A stretch of 64,000 nt of DNA from assembly GCA_037178975.1 (NCBI GenBank), contig JASJZH010000006.1:9858001-9922000 (forward strand). The letters run 5' to 3'. Shown here in pieces: positions 32,940-44,261 of this stretch. Source of the stretch: Oscheius tipulae (lineage: Eukaryota > Nematoda > Chromadorea > Rhabditida > Rhabditidae). Made by a program: the position numbers and the translations under genes. The notes under the pieces were generated by a model that ran no database searches, was not told the origin of the DNA, and worked only from the letters and a program-made list of their open reading frames with translations. Each line of letters starts with the position of its first letter. Position 1 is the stretch's first letter.

Positions 32940-33408
32940 AAAGGAAACTACAAGGATACCCTCTGTCAAAGTCCATAAGAATGTCTAATCTTCTCAGTGT
33001 TGTCAGCTCTAAACATGCACTGAGTACCAGTGAGATGAGGATGGATGACTCCGGTTAAGGTGTGCAGATTATGGGTTAAACTTTAAGAGTATGTCCCTGT
33101 ACGACTGTACAGTTAATCTTCCAAAAGATATCGCCTTCCTAATCACACGTTTCAAGTTTCACACACGCGCCTCGGCCACGTAAGTGGAACGGCGTCCTTT
33201 TTGTTCCTATGTTTCTTATTGTCCCATTATCCGAATCTGCCTAGAATTTTTGAACGACTCTAAGTCAAATTTGTATTCAAAATCATTTGAATATCTTCTC
33301 AGAGAGTGTTATTGGTTTTGACAAGTGTTATTTGGCCACCCACTGTTCGGTTTTGATTACACCCCTCCGGGATCAGGTTCGGTACGGCGGTTTTTGCCTA
33401 GCGCGACG

Positions 33409-33414
33409 TATAAA
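33409..33414 (+). promoter_or_regulatory. TATA box of the collagen gene
   Basis: TATAAA in a GC-rich context (CGACGTATAAAGGGA), 43 bases before the collagen ATG. The short leader implies a transcription start close to 33435-33440. Confidence 0.6.
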
Positions 33415-33451
33415 GGGACAGCCTTCGGCTCGTTAGACAGTCATCTGTGAG

Positions 33452-34364
33452 ATGGGCACCACCGCTGCTTACGGGGCCATAACCCTCTCCACGATTTGCA
33501 TTGTTGCTACCATCTTCTACATTCCTAGCTTCATTGGTCGGATTCAGAGCATCCAAAATGGTCTTACCCTCAAGATGGATGAGTTCAACGTCATGCAGGT
33601 AACGTTTTACACTGATAGAGTATCAGGAAGTTTTAGGACGAGATCTGGGGTCAATTGGCTCAAGCTAGAAAGGGTGCTCCGGCCGTTGAGAGACGCCAGA
33701 AGAGGCAGTCTACCGAAGAATGCAGTTAGTTTTTTTGCCTTAATCTCATGCGAACATCTCGCTTTCAGAATGTGATGAGATTAACACTTGTCCCTCTGGA
33801 CCAAAAGGACGAACTGGGCCCGAGGGTCTCGATGGACTTCCTGGAACACCGGGAGACCAAGGAGAGCCAGGACTACCCGGAATAGTTCCCCAGACCGAAG
33901 TCAGTGCTTCCGGATGCCGTGTCTGTCCTCCAGGCCCTCAAGGCCCTAAAGGATACGCTGGACAGCCAGGACCGCAAGGTCTGCAAGGATCTCAAGGCCC
34001 CTCAGGACCGGAAGGTCGTCCCGGACAGTCTGGAGCCATCGGACAGCCCGGAGAGATGGGAATGCCTGGAGCTGCTGGTCCCGAAGGAGACAAAGGAGCT
34101 CCCGGACAGGAAGGAGTCCGTGGAGAGAAGGGACCGATCGGACCACCAGGTCTCCGTGGCCTCGTCGGACCCAAAGGCTTCCCCGGCAACTCCGGTGCAC
34201 CTGGAAGCCCGGGAGATATTGGAAAGACTGGAGAAGCTGGTCCGGAAGGAAAACAGGGACCTCCCGGCTACCATGGTGGTGTTGGAAACTACGGAGACCA
34301 GGGCTCTCCTGGAGAAGATGGCGGCTACTGCAAGTGTCCTCCTAGAAACAGGAAACGTGTCTAA
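33452..34364 (+). CDS. Cuticle collagen
   Basis: Three exons (33452-33599, 33637-33723 and about 33770-34364) give roughly 275 residues. The N-terminal nematode cuticle collagen domain has a membrane or signal stretch ([20 protein letters not shown]) and the conserved FNVMQDEIW. A subtilisin-like cleavage site, RRQKRQ, follows. A CDEINTC pair, a first Gly-X-Y block, CRVC, a second long block of about 50 Gly-X-Y triplets and a final CKC pair complete the layout. This is the standard architecture of secreted cuticle collagens, which trimerise and crosslink in the extracellular cuticle. Blocks are interrupted only around the cysteine clusters. After CKC only PPRNRKRV remains, so the tail is short and basic. 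The gene lies between the two neuropeptide genes, on the opposite strand. Confidence 0.95.
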
Positions 34365-34688
34365 TAAATCTGTACTTTCATCATTCTTTGATTTTATATG
34401 ATGCTTGTGGTATCGCGTGATATCAATGTAATCAAATTATGCCACTCAACCAGCTCTTTTCAATCTATTCCTGGTGGTCGTTTAAATCAAGCCTATTAAA
34501 GTTTTCTCACACGGAAAAAACTAATTAATTCATTAACGAACTCTTTATGACACCGCTAGACGCAAAAAAGGAAACGGGGAACACTTCATTTTGAGAGCAT
34601 TGCTCTAATTGAGAGTGCAGACACGACAACTATCAGAGAAAGCGAAGGCTGTGATAATGGGGGAACGTTTTCGAATGGGACTGTCTGT
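34365..34688. other. Convergent 3' interval, collagen and nlp-9
   Basis: Holds both 3' untranslated regions. An AT-rich stretch at 34490-34545 may contain poly(A) signals; no canonical AATAAA for the collagen was found apart from TCTAATAAATC just after its stop. Confidence 0.5.
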
Positions 34689-36218
34689 CTACTTGTTGTA
34701 GAAGTCGTTGTTGCCTTGTAAGAACTCCCACAGATTGCTGGATCGCTTGTGGAAGTAAGGAGTATCGTAGAAGCGCGAGTAGTCCTGTCCCCAGCCACTA
34801 CTGAAGGCTCGTCCTCCCCCGCGACGTTCTAGTCTCGGTCTGGAAAATTCACCATAGATAGAGTACCATGTGTACTCTCACCCTCCATAAGGAACACCAC
34901 TCCATGATCCATGGAAGGAACGTCCTCCTCCCCGTTTCTCGTAAAGGTAGTAGGGCTGGACATCTAAAATATCATCCTGACATCAATCTTTGAAATCTGA
35001 TATACCACTGAGTCGCTTAGCTCCGGGTCCTGAACTGAAGCCGAAGAAGGGCCTGGCACCGCCGCGTTTTTGTGGCTCGCTACAATTGAATATATAGTTG
35101 CTAAATATAGCAGTTTGTAAATATTTTGAGGATGTTAAGGCGACAAAGTTCACTTCATATTTCACGAAGTAAATACAGACTGATTTCGGGGTCTTCAGTC
35201 TACTGCCCACACTCTCCCCGCTCTCTCTTAAAAATAAGATCTCCCTCGAGGGACATTTATTAGAAGGGCGATTGGGCTTACGTGCTATCACAAGATAGAC
35301 CTCCTGGGTCTTGGAAAAACCCCAAATCCAATTTAAAACTACTTACTACAATTGAGTTTAGGAAATTGGGAGGATCCCAGGTAAATGAAACTTACTCGAT
35401 GCGATCCGGCTGGACTTCGCAGAGGACGAAGCCTGAAAATCGGTGAGTGGGATGAGGAACTGATGTCTGTTAGGTTTCTATTTCGGCATCAAGTGTTTCG
35501 AGATGTGCAGACCCGGACCGGAAAAGTCGTGACGCACTGCGAGTCATTCAATTTGGCTAGGGAAGCGTTACCCACGACGAAAGTTGAGAGAAACATCAAA
35601 AGATAAGACAGATGTCTTAATTGTTCCGCTATACATGGGATGTCTACATTTAGAGATCTTTGTCCAGTAACGAACAGGTACCATGTGATCAACCATTGAC
35701 AGAACTTAGGAGTTGTCAGTAACTGTAGAGGTAGTGACAGGAATTTCGCTTTCATACACTTGGTATGAGGACAAAAAAATAAAACGTACGATGCCAATAT
35801 AGCGGAAGTTTGACAACGTTTTTTCCCTTAGCAAATTTTAAGTTACACTTAACAATACCGACACGCTTTAAAAGATTATATCAAGAGGTATAAGCACCGA
35901 AGTTACACCTTCAATCGTAGGCTTTCAATACTTAACCATCCTCGATTGTGTTAAACAGATACCATTAAACGTTGCTGACTACCGGGCCTTATAAGTTAAG
36001 TAATGGATATACTAAACTCTTGCCTAAACTCTACGGATAATAGCAGGTACTTCAATTTTTAAAATCTATAATGAAACAAAACTAATAAAACTGAATTCAG
36101 GAGACATAGGAAAGAGTTTAAGGATCACCTCTACTATTGTAGCAATATAACCTTGACCTGACTCACCTAGACACAATAATATGACGAATGCAATTAACGA
36201 ATGTATTTGTCCTGCCAT
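34689..36218 (-). CDS. nlp-9: Neuropeptide precursor, nlp-9-like (GGxRxF peptides)
   Basis: Five exons (36218-36167, 35432-35396, 35079-35006, 34963-34882, 34839-34689) give 131 residues. A signal peptide (MAGQIHSLIAFVILLCLG) is followed by an acidic spacer and QKR. Three peptides then start with GG(A/G)R: GGARPFFGFSSGPGA ending at KR, GGGRSFHGSWSGVPYGG with PRLE ending at RR, and GGGRAFSSGWGQDYS with RFYDTPYFH ending at KR. A C-terminal SSNLWEFLQGNNDFYNK follows. Order and content match C. elegans NLP-9 (GGARAFYGFYNAGNS, GGGRAFAGSWSPYLE, GGGRAFNHNANLFRFD), including the GSWS core. None of the peptides ends in Gly before the cleavage site, so they should not be amidated. Two large introns separate the signal-peptide exon from the peptide exons. 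Confidence 0.9.
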
Positions 36219-37512
36219 TTGCTGTACCCTGAAAAAGAAGCATGAGCTATGCAAAAAAGACTGCAAAGTAATATATCAAAAGTTTACTCAATATCTAAGA
36301 AGTAGGAGATAAAAATTAAAGTGAGGGTGTGTGCAAGTCGATGTCACCGACAGGTCTCCGGAGACTCGTCCACATTATCACGGTGACGTCACCCCAAGAA
36401 GACCAGAAGGCGATGATTCTGAAGGCACCGACACCCCAGAGAGAGAATCATGGATGTGAGGATGTAGGCTCCCTGAAGACTGCGCAGACAAGCGGATATT
36501 ATGGTCAATTTTGGGGCAGACCTTTTCAGGTAGGGACAATATAATTGCCTTAATGGTTCGAAAAGAGGTATTGGTGGTATGTGTATAGCTTGACTCTGCA
36601 AAATTTAGGGTTTGGAATAGCGATTATGGTATGGAACATATACTATTACCATGTCAGAGTGCATTCCAATGTTTTGAAGTCATGAGATGGCGAGGAAGCA
36701 ATAAAAATGCAAAGTGCGCTGGACTCTCAGGAGCAAAAAGTGTCTGGGAGGAGCGAGAGAATCTTTAGAAGGGAACAGGGAATCGTTACAAATCACATAG
36801 CAGAATGTATACAATTGTTGCCGTTCGTCGATGGAAAGGAAATTTCAGTGACGTCGAAGTGGCGAAGAAACTGCATTTCCTCCTTCAGTGTGAGCAGATT
36901 TAGCTCGGTCTCGCTCCTGACGAAACCTTTTTTGCAAACAAGATATGATTAGAAAGAAGGAGGGGTCAGAATGTTGCAAGTTGCGCCGTCAGTTTTTTAT
37001 GGGTTTCGAAAATTTTGTGGGGGCGCTGATTTGGATGGGAAGATTTTGTTGTGCTTCCGACACCCACAACAGCTTGGAAGATGGCAGAGACGGAAGTTTT
37101 GATACGAAAAAGTACAACTTTATAGCTTCCCAAGTAGAATTTAGCTCAATGAGAAACGGAGACAGAAAGACAGAAATAGACTGGCAGAGAGACAGAGAGA
37201 TAGGGAGAAAAAGTGACAGAGAGACAAAAAGGCAGAAAGACTGCTAGTAGACGGTGTATGAACATTGCTAGAGTCAAAATCTCAATCAGTAGCCTGGACA
37301 AGAATAGAAAGGTTCGCAAGACCACACTGGCGAAGGCGATCCTCATTGTTTTCTGCGAAACGGCGTCACAGAGGAACATGAATCGAATCAAGAAACGCCT
37401 CGATGTCTCTTGTTGTTTTGGATCGGCTCAGTTATTTTTGAGACAAAACAGTATGTAAAAAGGATCAGGACCAGATGATATGTTTGTCAAAAAGGGGAGG
37501 GACACATTAAAA
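36219..37512. other. Intergenic, no confident gene
   Basis: A plus-strand frame at 36329-36544 (TGLRRLVHIITVTSPQED, ending FWGRPFQ before TTTTCAGGTAGGG) could be an exon, but I found no partners. A purine-rich (GACA)-type stretch is at 37150-37235. Confidence 0.4.
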
Positions 37513-37746
37513 ATGGCCCAGAAGAATAGCCGGGAAACCCGACCCCGTAGAAATCAGTGGAGCACGGAAGAGGACTCCGTCTCCCCAGCCTCTCGTACGA
37601 TAAGTGTTATGGACTATGATCTGAGACGCCTGGGGAATGTCCGAGACAAAATTAGCCAGGGACTGGAGATCATATTTGCAAGCAAGAAAAACGTTAACCG
37701 AGTTCTGCGTTTGACGTCCGAGAGCCTCGGGGCGCCACAACAATAG
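37513..37746 (+). CDS. 77-residue intronless protein, unrecognised
   Basis: From the ATG at 37513 the frame runs 77 codons. It is hydrophilic with a basic, Arg/Ser/Glu-rich start (AQKNSRETRPRRNQWSTEED) and a helical second half (MDYDLRRLGNVRDKISQGLE, then FASKKNVNRVLRLTSESL). The regular hydrophobic spacing in the second half suggests an amphipathic helix or short coiled coil. No signal peptide or membrane segment. Two further in-frame upstream codons can be read to 37480. The composition looks coding, but I do not recognise a family and there is no poly(A) signal right behind the stop. Confidence 0.5.
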   Translation: MAQKNSRETRPRRNQWSTEEDSVSPASRTISVMDYDLRRLGNVRDKISQGLEIIFASKKNVNRVLRLTSESLGAPQQ

Positions 37747-40585
37747 TATGACATGACCACCAGACTCATGTGAACGGCCAACTTAAAATGAGAGGCAAGA
37801 CCTCCTATAAATCACATCAGACTGACAAGATTTTGAGAGTGGGGGCGAGTAGGGGAGGCTGGAAGGGGAACTGCAGTTGTAGTCATGGCCTCGTGTGAAA
37901 TATGCATACCTCCGGCGACACTGCTTTTTAAACACGTTTCATAGCAATTCGTGTCCTCGTGGGAGCTGAAGGCACTATTTTGACGCTTTCTATTCCAACG
38001 TTCAATGTTCTCTGGGTGCTCAACACCAAGAACCGAAAGTGTGAAGGTGTACTTTGTCAAAAGAGTGTATGATAAGCCACCTCTGGACTGTGCATAGGAG
38101 ATTGACAAGAGCATAGGACATTACAAAGACAAGTAACAGTTTAACGGATTACTAGCTATGTCGCCCTTTTAAAAAACCCGAAGAACATTAGCGGAGCCCG
38201 ATCCCAGGTGCTTATATTCATAGTCCAGGCTAACCTCTGAACTATGGATGCAGAATAAGTATCCGATAGTTGGTGAGTTCTCAATAAACCGGATGAACGG
38301 GCTGACAACAATATTTTTTTTTTCAAATGGGAATAGGCAGCCAGGAACAAGCGACACTGTACGATAATGGCAACATGCAACTCCTCAAAGAGCAAGCCAA
38401 ATTGGTGGGATCGCTTGACAAGCATAGGATATACTGAGGACATAAACAAGTAACAGTGAGAAAGCGTCAGAAGCTACTGCTGAATATGGTCTCCTATTTA
38501 GGACGCTACAGACAGTAATGTTAGGAAACTACGAAGCCAACTTCCTAATTCCGAAATCCAGATAACAAGAACTGAGCCTGTTGTCAAACATTGATGATAG
38601 GTAGATATAGTAAAGTAACAGTATCAGCGTCAGAAGCTGACTGCAGTCTTTGGTCATCAGTTTTGCTTTGTCGCATTTGCAAAAGCAACTTAAGAAGACC
38701 AATTCCGGTGACCTCATTCCCAGTTTGTAATAGTATTCTTTCCATTTAAGGATGCTTCGAGAAAGACGCAAAGAATCAAGATGGGTGGGAAATAGCAGGA
38801 GAGCCACGCCAGTCATCACCACTATCAGGCCATCTCTTTCAAATCTCTCTAGGGAGATGAAGGAGAGTCAGCTATAAACAATAGTCACGAGATTTTGAGA
38901 ATGCAATGACGAGTTTGGAATTGAGCATGATTTTGTGTACATGTAAAAGGAGAATGTCTTTGTGTGATAGATAGCGTTCGGCGCGGCAGGAACATGTATG
39001 CAGATATGAGGGGATATAAGGCTCCCAGGAGAGAAATTCCATAGCAGTTTTGCTGGAGACGGAACGGCTGTTCTTTTCTTCCAGCCAAGCCTGATAAAGG
39101 AACCTAATCTCCAAAATTTCATGCACGACTGGGAGCAGAGATGTATTTTTGCAAAGGAACCAAGTTGAGAGACCAATCTACGTAAGCATATCCCTGCTGG
39201 ATGACGAAACAAGGTAGAGACTTCCGTTCACGCTTCGGAATAGCCGTTGTTCTGCAACTGGGTTGGAAGTCAAAATGGACTCTTTGATCTCTAGTAAACA
39301 CATATTTGGATACGCTAACGATGCGGAACGTCTAAACTAAGAACGTCAATGTTCCAATGCTGACTTTTCCAAAAACTTGACGTCAAACATTGTTAGTAGC
39401 GCTGCATTCTTAAACAGCAAACGTACAAGGTTAGGAAATGTTCCGTTATTTTGTTGTTCCGAGTCTGAAGTGACGATAACTGTGGGATGGAAACTTTTGC
39501 AGCATTTCGGGGTTGAGAATCAATCCCTAGCCTTCAAACTACCCCAAAATCGTGGTCACGAGTTCATCTACGCTCTACCCCAAAAGTTCCTCAAAAGTTG
39601 CGGTCTTCCACTTGTAAAAGTACCCGGAGCTTAGAATTGTCAGTTTGTCCGACCATTCCGATTGTCACCTTGTCTACGACCTCGTCAGAAATCAACTTTT
39701 GCCATGTTTCAGCCATAATATTTCTTCTATACTACCCCTCTCACGCTATTCTTGTAATTCTGTCCAATTATCTATTCCTATTAAAGTAAAGTAGCTCGAA
39801 GACCTTTTCGCTTGTTTGACCCCGAAAACAGAACAGAACCAAAGCGCGAATCTGTGGAGAATTGCTTTATACGAGGAACTCGGATAGTACTTCCAAGTTT
39901 CAGCGATCGTCCGGTCTCGCAGTTTTGAGGTCTCCTTGACTTTTTTTAGTAGTTCAGAAGGGTAGACACAAAATGTTCTGTCGAGAAAAAGAAGAGAGTT
40001 CGTTTCGGAGTAATTGGGTTCGCAAGTCAACTTTGGGTTCGCTCTAGAACTTTGATTTTGTCAGTGAAGACGACTTTGGTTACTGTGAAACGGCCAACGG
40101 ATGGCGGAAGCCGTCGGAGACGCCTGGTGTTCTGGATATTCCTTGGATCTAGATGTCTCTGAGGTTGAATCTTTTTTCTCCGGTTCAGTATTCTTTCCAT
40201 TCACTAAAATCAAGTATTCCTTTTGTACTCCCTTTAGGAGAAGATAGCAAATTGTATTTTATCGATACAAAATTTACAATATGAAATGACCTGTTGAACA
40301 CACTGAGTGAGATATAAGACATCGTGACTAGGACTGTACAAAAGCTGTTGAGCACGTCTCGGTTCCTATACGGATTCTCTGCGTTCCCCTGTAAGAAGAC
40401 TGATTAAAGACGGGTAAGGACAGAAAGAGAGCATAGGGGAGACCGAGACGTTCTCAACAGGAGATAAGTGACTTTTTGAACTGTGTAGCAACACTGGGAC
40501 ACAATAACAAGCTCATATGGCACAGCCTGGGAGGTACGAAAGTTTCTGAGCAGTAATCTAAACTATCTAACATTTTGTTCGGGGA
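37747..40585. other. Intergenic with local duplications, no confident gene
   Basis: Minus-strand frames of 60-114 codons occur at 37812-38114, 38156-38449, 38529-38822 and 38868-39301, some with hydrophobic stretches. Splice partners are not convincing. A short segment is duplicated at about 38448-38480 and 38613-38645. I see nothing else firm. Confidence 0.4.
38448..38645. repeat. Local duplication (AGTAACAGT...CGTCAGAAGCT)
   Basis: AAGTAACAGTGAGAAAGCGT followed by CAGAAGCTACTGC at about 38447 recurs as AAGTAACAGTATCAGCGT followed by CAGAAGCTGACTGC at about 38612. A third partial copy of the start (AAGTAACAGT) is at about 38131. On the minus strand these lie just before hydrophobic codons. 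Confidence 0.5.
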
Positions 40586-42157
40586 TCACGTTGACCATCT
40601 TCCAAAAAGATTCAGCACAAATCTTTCGGCAAAGCCTATGACTCCCATGCGCGGCAGATCATACAGAAGATCCTTTTTGCGATAGATTATCGGCTGGCCC
40701 CGCTTTTCAAATACAGCTGCTGCCTCGATTCCTACTGAGGCTCCACTACGAAACACGAGGTACTCACTGCCATCTAGAGCAGATTGTCAGGGGATAACAG
40801 AGGATGTAAATTTAAAAAAGTATAGAAAAATGTACCTTGGAGAACGACGTTAACGGCAGAGTCAATGGGAAGAGAGGAAACTCTGTCGAATCGAGGTGGA
40901 GAAGTAGTTGATGGAAGAGAAGCAGAGCTCTGGGCCACCTGAATCGAAAAATGTGAAATTAACATCATTTCTGACTTTTCTGTAGTGTAACCATAACAAA
41001 GTCTCTAGCTGACAAGAAGATCTACAGCCTACCATCTCGATAGCCAGACGGAATAGTATCCCGTACCGCCTTAGCAGTCAGTAAAATTTTTGCCCATAGC
41101 GTTTCGGTCAACTAAAATTCTTAATAAAGTACGGCATAAACTCGATCGTAAAGTTTACGTAACTTCAATGTATCTGCAGTCAAAAAAAATTGCTTCGATT
41201 TGAAAACATTTGCAGAGGCAAGTTCTCGATCGTTTGTTCTGCGTAAAAAGAGAATTTTTCCAATTTCCATGCGTAGTCTATCTTTCGAGACAGGCCCTAT
41301 ACATCTGCAATTAGTGAAAATTTGAACGGTACCGCCTGAGTCGGGCAACTTTGGACCTTGCAAATAGTAAAATTGCTATAGCTTGCAAACAGCATAAAGA
41401 ATGGAAATTTTCTCGGATAAGCCTATTCATAAAGATAGATTTCTCTTTTTATTCCTCATCAATCTATGTGGCTAAAAAACCTCACCTTCGCCACGTTCGC
41501 AGCAACCAAAGCCTTCTCCAATTGTTCTAATCGTGTCCTAAGATCATCAATAGTCTGAAACATTGGTGAAAAAAGCTAGAGAAACGAATACCTGAATTGC
41601 TTCTTGCCTAAAGTTGTTGAACTCGTCCACTTTGATCGTATCCGGTGTCGTATATTTTGTGTAGAAGTAGTAACTAGCGAATACTCCGCAAGAATAAGAG
41701 AACAGAACCAATTGTTGAACAAAATCGGATGCCTAGAGACGAATTGAGTTGAAAACAAAACAAGGTACCTGTTCAAGGGCTGCTGCTTCCGAAACTTGCA
41801 CATTTGTAACGGTTTCTCCCAGTCCTAATCTTTTCATTCGTAATCTCGTCGTAAAACGAACAATTGCTGAAAAAAACAGGCTAGAGTTTATCTCGCTGTC
41901 TTTATGTTTCTCTGTCATCCTGTGTCTTCACTTCCCGGTCTCTCTCTCACTTTGTCTCTCTGTCTCACATTTTGTCTATGTCTGCTTGTCTGTGACAATT
42001 AAAAAAAGAATGAACTCTACTTACCTCTACCAATGGGTATCAACAGCTTCGTTCTGAAGACCGGATGATCTTTTCCATATTTGAGGACAGCATCAGCTAC
42101 AGGTTTTGATACTTGCCTTGCAGCGATCATAAAAACCTGTATCATAGGAAAACCCAT
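40586..42157 (-). CDS. OPA3-like mitochondrial protein with long C-terminal extension
   Basis: Six exons (42157-42025, 41866-41769, 41732-41592, 41554-41486, 40938-40836, 40773-40586) give 243 residues. The N-terminus (MGFPMIQVFMIAARQVSKPV) matches OPA3 (human starts with a similar FPM...RQVSKP segment). It continues HPVFRTKLLIPIGR, FTTRLRMKRLGLG and a hydrophobic LVLFSYSCGVFASYYFY, which fits the OPA3 membrane segment, then a predicted coiled coil (TIDDLRTRLEQLEKALVAAN). OPA3 is a small inner or outer mitochondrial membrane protein linked to lipid handling and mitochondrial shape. The last about 100 residues (Ser/Pro-rich linker, then EYLVFRSGASVGIEAAAVFE and MGVIGFAERFVLNLFGRW) go beyond the human protein. 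The exon 4-5 intron (547 bases) shows no gene. Confidence 0.85.
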
Positions 42158-43818
42158 GGTTTTTGGTGGATCTGAACACGTTATTTTGTACCACATCTAG
42201 GAAACTTTGAAAAAGATATCAAAAATCGAAAATAACCGATAGAAAAGCGTGTATCAGATGTTCATAATGTTCATTTCAATCAGCAAACAGAACTAGATAA
42301 AACAAATGGAGGCTGTATTCCTGGCGTCATACCTGCTATTAGCGTTGCGAAACAGCTCTGCGGGAAAGGTTGCACTATTTCAGTTTTATCCGATTTGATA
42401 TTCCAAGCAAGGAATGAAGCTTAAAATCAATTTAACCCCTGCAGCAGCCGAAAAAAGACCCATAGCCTCCTTCTTTTTCTTCTCCATCTTTATTTTCAGC
42501 ATTCCATGGGAATAACCTGAAGATCCCAGGTGAAAACGTGGCAAACCAAAGACTTACGTTCTACACAGTGTTTGATAGATGTTAATTCTAGTGAAGGCAA
42601 ATTTTGAAATGAGGAAACTTAATAATCAAGAAATTTTGGCACATTTTGACCGCGGTTACTTACAGTAGTGTCAGCTGGCCGTTTGAAAGGAAATTGATTG
42701 CGTATTTTGTTTTGCGTACGCGGGAAACATAACCCTCCGAACTGTTCATCTTGTTAACTCTAGTCTGTTTTTGTCAGGAAACCAAGGTTTTCTTTTGTTC
42801 TTACACCGAGAATTTTGCTTTTGTCCCAATGAAGCCACTGGAAGCCTTTTGTTACTACGAAGCGGCGCAGCACCCATTGCTCACGTACACATCATCGAGG
42901 AAGATGCTTCAGCTCAGTCCACCAAAAGAAAAACTAGAACCATGATTACCGACACCCTGTTGAACTCGTCAAAGCTAACATCCTGTCAACCTCTGAACAT
43001 GAGCTGGAAATCAGGGACATGATGATGCTTTCAACCTGTCTCCTACGGTGAGAAAAGTTCCTATTTGAGCTCTACCGATCGCAACAACTCTTTCAAAAAC
43101 TATTTCAGTTGAAGTCGACAACACCGATAAGTTATCTTCCTTGGTATCCGAAGCTTGACGAGATACACTGGAAATGTGGAGCAGACGACAGCCAGGTAGT
43201 TTTTGACTGAACGGTCGCATATCTAAATTATTTCAGCCGCCACTCCTCGAAAAAATGGAACAGATCAACAGAGCCGTCAAGCATGTCAAAGTAGACAGGG
43301 TCCTTACATGTACCTGGATTTACCTCAAACTGCAGCCAAAAGTTCCAGGAGATCATTTCGTTCGCAATCAACACAGCCCCGGTCGACTGTTTTCGAAAAA
43401 AAAACTATCTAGTAAATCGATACCTTATTGTTCTGACAATAGAGACAGACAGATAGCCCTAGAGGGGTCGGTGATCATTACTGATGGGCGAATGACGCGA
43501 ACTATGAGCTAACATTGAGAGGTAGAAGAGTTTCTAAGATGGGTCTTAGAGATCAGCAAATCATCTCGTATTCGCTCGGAGTTCTTGGATGCAAAGAAGT
43601 GTAGAACAGATCAAGGGCTACAGTTTTACAGCACAAGATTCATGGATTGAAGCGAGTCTTGAATGCTTGGGCCTATTCGAAAGCATAGCTGTATGGCTTG
43701 TTCAAAGTGCCAAGTAGTACCAGTGACTCGGAAGTTTGTCAGTTTTTGGGCCATGCCCATACCCTAGGGTAAGAAATTGGAAGAAATGGAGTCAACAATA
43801 GGAGTCCGTTTATTAACT
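42158..43818. other. Region with gene-like fragments but no sound model
   Basis: Besides the minus-strand tail exon described separately, the plus strand at 42774-43510 shows exon-like blocks bounded by acceptors (TTTTTGTCAG at 42777, ATTTCAG at about 43108 and 43236). Translations include SLLLLRSGAAPIAHVHIIEE, LPWYPKLDEIHWKCG and MEQINRAVKHVKVDRVLTCT. Frames cannot be joined without a stop and no start ATG is found, so this may be a decayed or unusual gene. Confidence 0.35.
42432..42610 (-). CDS. C-terminal exons of an unrecognised gene (partial)
   Basis: A last exon (42526-42432) after GATCTTCAG encodes LFPWNAENKDGEEKEGGYGS then FFGCCRG and a stop. A donor (GTAAGT) at 42557 ends a preceding exon that reads FAFTRINIYQTLCR in the matching phase. 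Further 5' exons and the start were not found. The charged stretch followed by a Gly/Cys tail (GCCRG) could be a lipid-modified or redox tail, but this is speculation. Confidence 0.35.
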
Positions 43819-44261
43819 TAACACAAACTCGGATTTATAGTAAGACAAATATAGTACGCAGTGTGTCCTTGCTGCAGGTTGTACAGAATCAAGTTGACGT
43901 TAGCTGCAACGATCTGATGGCAATCCTTGTTGATTTGCTAAAATTGTTTTTCCTGGGAGAGAATTGTGACTAACCCCAGCGTAATTATCGTCACATTCTT
44001 GGTTCAACGTCCGCAAGAGCTCCTCCGGAGTTACATGTTTGAAGTTATTGTGATAGTCTGCCTTCACATCGTTGATGACCATCTGAAAGATGCTCAGTTA
44101 CATATACTATCTTTCTATTTCTCTCTGTCTCTCTCAATCCCTACCTCACACGAATGGCAATACGGTCCATCCAGAATGATTTTTGGAAACACAGTCGGTG
44201 TTTGAATAACAAAGCTGTCAATACAGATGGCAAGGAGAGAAAGTAACGCAAGTCTGAGCAT
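43819..44261 (-). CDS. Saposin B-type secreted protein (spp-like)
   Basis: Three exons give about 105 residues. A signal peptide (MLRLALLSLLAICIDSFV) is followed by the saposin B cysteine pattern: CHSC, LNQEC, NKDC, AYYIC and PSLC, six cysteines in the spacing expected for three disulfides. Helices between them are amphipathic (MVINDVKADYHNNFK, HQIVAANVNLILYNL). Nematodes carry many such small saposin-like proteins (caenopores), some of which permeabilise bacterial membranes in the gut; others bind lipids. Introns lie after CHSCE and after DDNYAG. The role here cannot be told from sequence. Confidence 0.85.

Larger units (their letters stand above)
28483..33408. other. 5 kb intergenic region, repeat-bearing
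   Basis: No gene recognised. The region contains a degenerate CTGTCAA-type tandem stretch (29763-30060), a (GA)n run (about 31142-31161), three reverse copies of the 20-base motif (32779-32939) and a T10 run (32031-32040). Frames up to 111 codons lack motifs and splice context. Promoter sequences for nlp-13 (left) and the collagen (right) are expected here. Confidence 0.5.

Noticed and set aside
33904-34401. 165-codon frame over the collagen
   Set aside because: A shifted frame of the Gly-X-Y region; repetitive codons keep other frames open. The frame with Gly every third residue is the real one.
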